Source: Plantago major (taxonomy: Eukaryota > Streptophyta > Magnoliopsida > Lamiales > Plantaginaceae). Taken from it: 64,000 nucleotides of DNA. Shown piece after piece: positions 55,728 through 64,000 of the stretch. A program made the position numbers and the translations under genes. Location: positions 86,735 through 150,734 of the forward strand of contig JAIFAC010000187.1 of the NCBI GenBank assembly GCA_026545765.1, read 5' to 3'. Under the pieces are notes generated by a model, which worked only from the letters and a program-made list of their open reading frames with translations, was not told where the DNA came from and ran no database searches. Position 1 is the stretch's first letter, and each line of letters begins with the position of its first letter.

Positions 55728-58700
55728 TCAAGTCTGCAGTCTCATCGCTTTGATCCAATCAAGCTCAATGCAAAAGTCACCTGGACCAGTCCTAGCACCA
55801 GGAACACCACCTTCCACATTAACAGAGAGTGATATACAAACAACTCGAGATGGGTTCATCTCTAACTTTGCATCTATAACACTCCCCCTCCATGTTGGCA
55901 AATATCGAGCAAGCGGAATCTGCTTTAATGATATATTAGAGCACTCATTGTAGGTGGCTCAAAAATTTTCCCAAAAAACCTCATTTAACTCGTCCCCTAA
56001 AAAGTTAGTTTGCCCCTCCTCTTGTTTGTAAAACCTCAGGTCTCTTATTTTTACAAACTATATTATTAAAATATACATTGACGAGAGAGAGAGAGAGAGA
56101 TGGACAAGGATAACATAGTGCGGATTGATGCATTCGCATGCACAAATGTAGGATGAAATTTACACAATCCTATTTTTAGGATAGCTTTTTGGTGGGCCAC
56201 AAATAATTTAGGACACCTGAGGTATCTGGTTTTAGTGTCATTTCCTTCAATTTTATCCTAAATATGATATCATAAAATGTTTTAGGATCTCTACAACTTG
56301 TGCTCTTAGTTTTCAGATTATTCTGCACATTAGTAACTGAATTCACTTGCAATAACAAGTTTCTACCCAGAGAAGACGCCCAGACAGCATTCACCCAATA
56401 GGTTATGTACTCATTCTAGAAGACAACATTAGTAAAAGCGGTAATCATTTTACCCAAATATTTCTTTCAGGGACTACAAAGTTCTCAGATTATGTATTGA
56501 CTTTTGATTCTTGTCATTTAAATATTTAACTCGTAATATGTGGTGGGTAGACAGGCAGACATCTTGGGTCTTTGACTCTTTGTAGCCTGAATACGAGTAT
56601 GCAGAAAGAGAGATTGCTAACCTTTGCAATATACCAGTTATCCTTCGGGACAGAAACAAATGCTTGCCATGAATTGTCTTCTAGCTGTCCAGGAGAATTC
56701 ACCCAATTTTCTGTATAGATCTACATGAGAGTCACATGGAAACTCAATTAGCTTGTCACGGGGTTTTAAAAGTGTGATCACGTACTTGTTAGTGACACTT
56801 GCATTTTCCGAGCAAAAACAAAGTTCAAAACATTCAAAGCATGATAGCAGGTTTTCTTGATGTTCCAAGAATTTCACAGGAGCAAAGTCACTCACTGTAG
56901 AAATGTAGCATCTCCCATCTCCCTTAAGTTTTATGGCTAATGTATCATATGATTCCAAATCAATGAAGCCATCAAACTGCATGAAATGAAAGTATAGTGA
57001 TGTCATGGGAATCAGAGTTCGATGTTCAAGCATAAATCAGTGCCACTTGATATATAGGTGATCACAAAGTTTTGGATTACATGTACCTTTTTTGATCTCA
57101 TTCCACAAAAGCCGCTTCTCTTTATATTCCATTTTGAATCCTCTTCAACATCCAAAGAAAGGTTTCCAGAAAATACGCCTATGATTACAGCCACGAGATG
57201 GAGATTTTAGCAATTATGGCAGAAGTAAATCAAACATACAGAAACATTACAAATTTGATGTCAGAAAATGGAAGTAACAAAATTTAGGTTTATGTATAAA
57301 AAATCAAGATAAAGGTTCTTTTGAAATCCTAAAATGTGGAATGGGGTCCACTAACCAGTTCATATGCTTGGGCTTTCAGCAACAAATCCAAATGCTTAAG
57401 AGTTAGTTTAAAAACATCCCAAGTCTTGTGGTAATCACAAACTTCACACTTTTACAATGTGGTATTTGTATCTCCATCCTATGGACCTACACACATCACT
57501 TGGTTCTTGCAATTCTTACCCTGATACTATTTGTAACGATCTATTACCGACACTGTCAATATTGTTGTTCCCAAATCAACTAGACAAAAATAATTAAGCA
57601 ACACTATAAGAATCTAGAATCTACTGTACTTGAGCCAAAAAACTCCTTCCAGATCTCATCTTCTTGTTGCCTTTTGGACTGTCTCAAGATCCACTTCTCA
57701 TTAAGTAAAATATAAAGTTTTTTATAATAAATAATTTGAATTGGCATTATTAACTTAATTCCTCCCATAAATAGTCACCAAAACTGTTTCAAGTCTTTTA
57801 TCGATTTCTAATCAAATTTTAAAGTGATCAGGAAGATGATATCGGGAAGAGGGACTACTTATCTCTCGCCCCTGTCTAGCTCATGCTGCATTTATATGTC
57901 AGCTAAACTGCCGTGAACAGTAGTCTAAGCGATAAAACCAAATATATAAAGACCTACAATCCTAAATGAAGTAAGAAGAATCTGATCTCTCCTGACAACT
58001 AGACTTGCAAGTTAACAGGAAAAGCATATCCTCGAATTTTTGCATATTTGGTACTGACAGCACATATGTATTTACATTTTGTCTAAATATTAACAAAGAT
58101 GGAACTTTTCGGTATAAGTTTCAATCTCATGGTATTCATTGATGTGAACCGACCAATGGGCAAGGTTACTCAAGGCAGTACACATCTTGTTGGTATGATA
58201 TTATGCTTTGGGCGGAGCTACTTGCAATTTGTTTTGGTATTTCCAAAGGCCTCATATCATACAATAGGAGAGTGGTGAGGTGGTGATGCATATATACTAT
58301 TCACCACAACCACTTCTAAGCGATGTGATATTCTGATCTACTCCTTAAGGCCTCGGCGTCCTCATTAAGCCTTGGGGTTACAATCTGTCCCGAGCCCATC
58401 CAGCCCTACAGATTATAGAGGTGGCCCCTACGGTCTCAAGAGGTAGCACTTTGCCCACATGGCTACGATATCACTTGTAATGACCCGACCACTAATGGGA
58501 GACCCGGCCCATTGGGCCACAAGATTACTCATCAGCGACAAGCGACTTGTTGGTATGATATTGTCCGCTTTGGGCGGAACCCACAGTTTGTTTTGTATTC
58601 CCAAGGCCTCTTACCATACCAGTTTTAAGCGGTGTGGGATGTTACAATTGATATGCCGCATGATGGCACATTTCTAAGTAGCTACATTTATGAGCATAGG

Positions 58701-60197
58701 TAAGGGAGAATGTATGCTGACCAGTACCACTTGGTCCATTAGTAGAGTCCATTATCTCCAGCGGCGGATGACAAACCTGAAATATACACCAATAATTTTA
58801 ATAGCTTTTGTCAATTTCTTCTGTAGCATATTTTTACAGGGAAAAAACATAGCCTGATCGGAATTACATTGGTTGAAGAAAGGCAGTAAATTAACTTTTA
58901 GGTTATGCTGAAAGTATGAAAACGAACAGCACTTTTCATCAGCATGCTTGAGTAACTGGTACAGAAACCCCAATGGCCGAATATACAGTTCATCAAAGCA
59001 TATATTTTGAATTTGTGATGAGAAAAATAGAAATACATAACATCATGGTTCTTTTCTTTTACATACTGAATTACCTATCTATGCATGAAGGTTTAACATT
59101 AAAGTACCTCCATATTCAGAGTCAGAATATAAGTGCCACTGTTTTAGTTCCTCTTTCGAACTAAATCTGTAGATGAACTTTTCACTGGGAGGAACTAAGT
59201 CTTCGAGGTTCCACGTTAGAGCTGCAACATGAAAGAATATGGTAGTCAGGAATGAGATGATCATTTAATTAAAAAAATCTGCCAACATTTGCACTGAAGA
59301 AAACTTCCTCTTCAATATCTCTCTGTAATGTCCCAAAGTACCTCAAGTTCCAGTTACAATCTCGGTTTGAAGTACTTGGTCCTTGGATTCTCAATTTACT
59401 GAAATGTTTCTGAAAAGTTTTGATGCGATTCAAATATTCACAAAAGTGAAAAAGAATCCTAAAAATTATGAAAAAGTCTCTCCTACTAAAAACAAACAAA
59501 CCTAATAGTTAAATGTAACACCAAATTGCACATAATCTTAAAACTTAATTAAAAAAAGTCCAAAAGTGTCCTGATAACCGAATCAAAACAAAATTTCCAT
59601 GCTCAAACACACAATCTTGCAACATTACTACCTACTGCCATTGGAGAATGATGAAATAGTAGCCTGCATTAGTGCATTGCTATTGGTTTTGCATACTTCT
59701 GATGTTATTACCTACCATGCCATCACTCGGTAATCTACTAATTTTAATAAAAGAGACCCAACTCAAGTAGTAAGAGTTCATAGTAAAATAACTATTAAAT
59801 AAGTAGGAAAGAAATAGTAAAAATATTCAATCCACTTCCCCATCCACCGGTTGTTGGTCGTGACTTACTGCTACCGTTCTTAAATCTGATGTGCTGAGCC
59901 TTGAGCCAAAACACCATGCCGAAAGAATGTATTTTGAGAAATAAGTTACCACCACGCCATTGTAGTTTCAAGGGATTCTCATAAAAAAGCATCTCAATTC
60001 CCAAGAAGCAAAAAAAAATTGAATCTAACATGAGTTATTCAATTCCAGTTGATGAATGAGAAATGAATCAGATCCAACCCCAATGATAACAAATCAATAT
60101 GATGATAATAACAAAAGTTGCAATAGAAAGGAACAAGAGAAGCACCTCTTTTGGTGGCAGTGAGAGAAGCTTGCAGTAAAGAACGAAACCTCGACAT
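55728..60197 (-). CDS. CIA30/NDUFAF1-type complex I assembly protein (7 coding exons)
   Basis: This is the only clear host gene. Exons (minus strand): 60197-60146, 59221-59108, 58776-58722, 57178-57087, 56976-56896, 56720-56622 and 55919-55728, with GT-AG introns. Readings match plant CIA30-domain proteins: '[18 protein letters not shown]', '[16 protein letters not shown]', '[18 protein letters not shown]', '[11 protein letters not shown]', '[15 protein letters not shown]', '[19 protein letters not shown]', '[20 protein letters not shown]' and '[19 protein letters not shown]' to a stop. Length is about 228 residues, normal for the family. CIA30/NDUFAF1 proteins help assemble mitochondrial NADH dehydrogenase. 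Exon phases fit except exon 3, which is 55 nt where a multiple of 3 is needed, and the intron after it has a weak donor (GTCAGC). So the copy may be damaged, or the sequence may be wrong there. Confidence 0.85.
56081..56100. repeat. (GA)n microsatellite
   Basis: A run of about ten GA units lies in intron 6 of the CIA30 gene. Confidence 0.95.
58140..58646 (-). mobile_element. TRIM-like retrotransposon relic in CIA30 intron 3
   Basis: The better copy of the LTR is 58476-58646. On the minus strand it starts TGTAACATCCCACACCGC and ends GGTCATTACA, followed by AGTGATATCGTAGCC, a decayed initiator-Met primer site. A second, more diverged LTR copy covers about 58140-58338 (shared 'cttgttggtatgatatt', 'gctttgggcgga', 'aaggcctc'). 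Only about 140 bases lie between, with no ORF, as in TRIM elements. Confidence 0.6.
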
Positions 60198-60845
60198 TGC
60201 AGAACCCCTTTAATCAATCGTATTTCAGCTTCAACGAATAAATTGGGAAGACAGCAACCCAAAACCACACTGTAGTGTCTGGTCTGGATGTATATACAGA
60301 AACTTTTGATCCGATCCGAATTTCGGATTGATCCGATCGAATAGTAACTTTTGCTCAATCGGAAAATTCGGATCAATCCGAAAACGGATCGGATTTTCGG
60401 ATTTAATCCGAAAATCTACAGCTATTTCCGAAAACGGAGAAGCTCCACTCGACTGGAACAAAGAATCTTCAATCGGTCTTCCGCTCACGATCCACCAAGG
60501 CATGAAAACGGAGAAGCTTAGGCTGAGGAAGAAGAATTGAAGAAACGAAATTAGTAGTGAATTAGTGAATCAACATTGTGAATTAGTGAATTGTGAAGAA
60601 ACGAAATTAGGAAGAATTGAACAAAAACAGTGAAACACTTACCGACTGGAAGAGGGCGGCTGAGGAAGGAGGCGGGATGGCGGCAGCTGGAGTCGACAGC
60701 GGCGGCTGGCGGACAGCTAGGGTTTACGTGTGGTGACGAGAGGGAGGATAGGGTTTCTGAGTGTGGTGTGAGTGATTTGTGACTATGGTTTCTGGAAGAA
60801 GGTGTTTTACACAACACTGTGAGCCTGTGACTTCAATTATTAATA
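60198..60845. other. CIA30 promoter and 5' UTR region
   Basis: This stretch separates the CIA30 start codon from the Helitron H2 end. It contains a cluster of TCCGAA/TTCGGA inverted motifs at about 60306-60420 and a Ser/Pro-rich open frame at 60817-60551 that looks like 5' UTR composition rather than a gene. No clear TATA box was chosen. Confidence 0.5.
60306..60420. repeat. Cluster of ATCCGAA/TTCGGAT inverted motifs
   Basis: Eight or so copies of (A)TCCGAA or its complement occur in 115 bases, including the near-palindrome 'atccgaatttcggattgat' and 'gatcggattttcggattt'. It lies about 110-220 bases upstream of the CIA30 ATG. Confidence 0.8.
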
Positions 60846-60874
60846 CTAGTACTAACCAGCGTGGCAACGCCACG
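60846..60874 (-). other. Helitron H2 3' terminus: CTAG and hairpin
   Basis: Minus strand: a 6-bp stem (CGTGGC/GCCACG, loop GTT; 60874-60860), 10 bases, then CTAG (60849-60846) followed by host T. This is the canonical Helitron 3' end. Confidence 0.9.
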
Positions 60875-62450
60875 AAATAATCTTCTTTCCATGTAATATA
60901 TGGTTTATAGTTATATTTATAAAATAGTCAAACAAACAAAGTCTCCAAATCAAACCTAGCAAAAGCAATATATAGAAATTATCTAATATCTGATGCATAA
61001 TTGTATTTCCAAAATAGTCGGTGAAAATCAATCCGGGCAAAATTAATATAGTAATCCATCTGAATAGATGATTTGTGAAAAAAGCGGAAGTACACTTATG
61101 TTTACAGTTGCATAGAACCTCTTTATAATGGCGTTGGTTGTGGTGTGCATTGGTTTTCTTCGTCAGGATCAAGACCTTCAAACCTTTTTTACTTGTAACT
61201 CTTGAGAATGCAACGTAAAGCTGGCCATGGTGGCTGGACTTGGAAGATAGAGGCCTACATGTCTTTGAGGATTGACCTTGACACTTGTTAATAGTCGTTT
61301 GCATAAAGCGGATATAGAGGCCTTCTTTGGGACGATGGGAAATTTTGCGTCGATGGTGTCAAAACCATCGAGCTATCAAAACTTTTTTAGGCATTCTTTC
61401 CTGCTATCATCTTGGCTGGATAACTTTGTTTTTCCTATATAAGTCACGATCGATCTGTTCCATTACATAGTTAACCGCTTTGGTCTATATTCCTCGATAA
61501 CATTATAGGCAATGACTTTTAGCCGGATCAAATGGTTTGGAATTCGAAGCCCTAATGGTATTAAGGAATTACATGGAATATACATCATCACGGTTCACTA
61601 TGTCATCCTCAATGGGACATATCTTATCGGAACTTCAAAATTCATGTGCATCACGAACAACGACATGACATAATCATTAATCTCATGAACAATCTCATTG
61701 GTGGGGGCTAATATGGCACAGTCACGGAAACGACCATCGATATGATCAGTAGTGAAGGATAAGTGCTACTTACCATTGCGTGATGGGATTATCATCAGCG
61801 GATAAGTATATCCTCGAGATTTGAACTCGACTTCACCATCGTTTTGACCTCCAACCTTACCATCTCCGACCTATGGTAGCAATCCATAAATTCCTAACTT
61901 TCTCAACTTCACTTGGGCACCCTTGACTATATGCATTGAAAGGTAAATGTTAGATTATGAAATGAGTGTATTTAAATATTCATTAATTACAATATTGAGG
62001 TATAGATAAAGAACTCTAATTGAAATGATGAAAACATCTAACTTTATGTCGCATATTCTTTATTAGTTTCAAAACACGGCAATGACTCCATATGGAACCG
62101 GATGAACAAATAGATGATTGACAATGTCTTATGCGCTTCCTTTGGGGACCATAATTAGAATCTGCGGAAGTCCTTTGCATCTGACCACTTTGCCACCAAA
62201 GGCAATGTGGGCCTTTTCCATTCGAGCCTCGATAGCGTCCGAAGACTTACGAGTGCCTCGAAGCAGAACTATTTTGTAGGAGCTTCATCCCGTATGATAA
62301 GTTTTAATTTTATTCATGCGAGAGCGCATCCAGTATCTGGAGATACTTTGCATTGATGAGGAAAGGGCAAGATGGATGACTCGACAACCAAGATTCGAGC
62401 CAAGCATCGGACTACAACCTCACTCCGACTAAAGGACTTACGCCGTAAAC
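60852..62450 (-). pseudogene. Helitron H2 PIF1-like helicase, degenerate
   Basis: The best-preserved part is 61304-60852: 'TINKCQGQSSKTCRPL' then 'HGQLYVAFSRVTSKKGLKVL' (motifs V-VI). Upstream in broken frames are 'AILAPTNEIVHEINDYVMSL' (about 61725-61665), 'VGDGKVGGQNDGEVEF' (about 61880-61830), 'FGGKVV' with 'MVPKGSA' (about 62190-62140) and 'LIIRDEAPT' with 'CFEAL' (Walker B, about 62310-62240). Trp of the usual IIWDEAP reads Arg. Many stops and frameshifts. Confidence 0.85.
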
Positions 62451-62689
62451 GCTTGCGATGAAGATGAATGTTTTATGAGCAAGCAAGAATCCGACAATAA
62501 ATCGTTAAGAAGGAGAAAAGTTGAAGGCCTTTATAGCTTTAAATCGTGTCCTTTCAAAGTTGAAATGCTCATGCTATATCACGGAAGACTTATATTTGCC
62601 TTTAGTTATTCTTTCTTTAGAAGCAGTTAAATATTATGTTAACTACTTATTCATATTGTAAAGCAACAATAGTAATTAATAAAATAAAC

Positions 62690-63800
62690 TTACCCACTAT
62701 AAAATGACCACTTACGAGCAGGTTGGCAAATTATACATTCTTAGTCACGTGACCTTCGTCCCATTAACTTGACTTCACATTTTGTCTTCATTTTATGCGA
62801 ATCTATGACCCATTCTAAAGTTTTGAGCTATTGGGTTATAATCGCCGATCATCTCTCTAAGTGATGTGATATCGACTTGAATAACGAGGTTCTTAGACCT
62901 TTGACAATAAAATATAAGCATTTTAAATAACTAATTAATATAAAGTAAGATGTATTTTAAATAACTAATTGCAATAAAGTAAGATGTGATATGTAACTTG
63001 CTTATAGTAAATACCTCACAGCATCAATCCTTTCTTGGGTCTCGTCTTCACCATAATGCATATACAACTGGGAGAACTTTGCCGATTGATCATCGTTCGA
63101 CAATAAGCTACCAGCTTGATGGTAGTTACGCCCGACTTATCGTGTATGGTCACGACCATTGTTAACCGAGTTATCTTGTATTCCCCATAGATGTAAATGC
63201 ATACATCATGTTATAAGCACGTATATTCTCAATGAAGTTTCTACTATTAGGGTGGAATTCTGAGAAGATCCGGCAGTTGTGGAGGTTGTTGTAACTTTGG
63301 CAACTCTATCTTTCCACGGCTACAACATATTGAGAACTCAGGTTGATTTGCAGGTGTATTCTTAACCTTTTCATCAAACCACATCAAAGCACCATAATGC
63401 ACACATGGATATGTTGGGTCACCCAAATCATGATATGTTGTGAATAAAATAAAATAAAAACCATCATGAGATTTATTGCTCAATTTCATAAATAATTGCT
63501 AGATCTGATCTGATGTGGGAATAGGGAGGGTGAAACACAATTGTACACATGACTTGCTATACGTAAACGCCTAGCTGATCGACTCTGCTTCTCATGTCTA
63601 GCTTTAATTGCATTTCTACGGTTTCTGGTAGTTGAGCTTTCTGGGACCTCCTGTTCAATAACCTTAGGGTGTAATATAGAATCCTTATTGACCATCCATT
63701 CAATGCGCTCCTGGGCAATTCCAAATTGTTGGTCCATACCATCCGGGACAGGAATGCCTAAATAATTATTACAACATGTATTGAATAAGATTATGCGCAA
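62690..63800 (-). pseudogene. Helitron H2 N-terminal region
   Basis: The segment 63800-63486 is a basic Arg-rich start ('RRNAIKARHEKQSRSARRLR'). The segment 63489-63247 reads 'YHDLGDPTYPCVHYGALMWF' and 'EFSICCSRGKIELPKLQQPP', the Cys-containing N-terminal domain of plant Helitron proteins (second Cys of CVHC reads Tyr). 'NIRAYNMMYAFTSMG' (about 63215-63170) and 'REMIGDYNPIAQNFRMGHRF' (about 62855-62800) continue the expected order. Confidence 0.85.
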
Positions 63801-64000
63801 GTTTTACTTTAAACTTTATAATTTACAGATAGAACTAATTATAATATGTAGACTTAAATGAAAGTAGTAGTACTCACGATATGGGGATTATTGACCAGGT
63901 AGACAATGCACTTAAAAGGTTTGCATTTAAGTATCTCATATTTCTTGATTATGGCTACTTTTGTTATTTACGAGGAACCGTGTAGCGTTTGTGTAAGCAT

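Larger units (their letters stand above)
60846..64000 (-). mobile_element. Helitron H2 (3' end to beyond the window)
   Basis: The 3' terminus is at 60846. Helicase C-terminal DNA follows, then earlier motifs, and the N-terminal region at 62690-63800, all minus-strand. The 5' end is outside the window. The DNA between helicase motif II (about 62340) and the N-terminal region (about 62690) is far too short to hold the Rep/HUH nuclease and helicase motif I, so this is a deletion derivative. Confidence 0.85.

Noticed and set aside
56176..56394. 72-codon minus-strand open frame as a CIA30 exon
   Set aside because: The family sequence passes directly from exon 6 (IAK) to exon 7 (IPL), so this is intronic.
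59795..60031. 78-codon minus-strand open frame
   Set aside because: Falls in intron 1 of the CIA30 gene; exons 1 and 2 join in frame without it.
60551..60817. Minus-strand Ser/Pro-rich open frame upstream of CIA30
   Set aside because: Short, low complexity, in the expected promoter/5' UTR; no homology recognised.
1..64000. CRISPR array, rRNA operon, tRNA genes, prokaryotic signals
   Set aside because: The direct repeats are LTRs or tandem duplications; no cloverleaf or rRNA sequence was recognised, and primer-binding sites are only tRNA-complementary stubs. The window is eukaryotic.

Overview
This window is from a plant nuclear genome, most likely a eudicot. The host gene has GT-AG introns, the repeats are SIRE-like Ty1/copia, Tat-like Ty3/gypsy, Helitron, CACTA, Stowaway and TRIM types, and the intergenic DNA is AT-rich. 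I cannot name the species. There is one recognisable host gene; nearly everything else is transposable element, and most element genes are on the minus strand.

Layout. (1) 1-3060 is AT-rich DNA with old LTR-like relics and short tandem repeats. (2) 3062-54900 is a deep nest of transposons. An old gypsy relic (about 3062-4236 and 53819-54900, + orientation) was split by Helitron H1 (4237-5086 and 50175-53818, minus). H1 was split by copia element A (5087-20089 and about 49780-50174, minus). A's upstream LTR was split by copia element B (20090-49779, minus). B was split by gypsy element C (31281-45188, minus), and B's upstream LTR also holds a 1.2-kb CACTA element (48342-49557). (3) 54900-60845 holds a seven-exon minus-strand gene for a CIA30/NDUFAF1-type mitochondrial complex I assembly protein, with a TRIM relic in one intron. 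(4) 60846-64000 holds a second degenerate Helitron, H2, whose 3' end lies about 650 bp upstream of the CIA30 start codon and which runs off the window.

How the genes work together. A and B are related families with gag, protease, integrase, RT and RNase H in copia order. Between RNase H and the 3' LTR each also carries a long accessory gene with its own TATA-type promoter. In A this accessory gene contains five consecutive short GT-AG introns (78-85 bp, phase 0) separating similar exons whose lengths are 108-150 nt. B keeps the same organisation. C carries a Tat-type antisense ORF of the 'putative gypsy transposon' family with its own TATA box, and the same ORF start is recognisable in the old relic at 3265. 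All element proteins are broken in places.

Many of the breaks share one signature: CAGA (TCTG on the other strand) in one copy appears as CGTA/CGA (TACG/TCG) in its paralogue. CAG/CTG are CHG methylation contexts, so read or consensus error at methylated cytosines should be considered before calling these mutations real.
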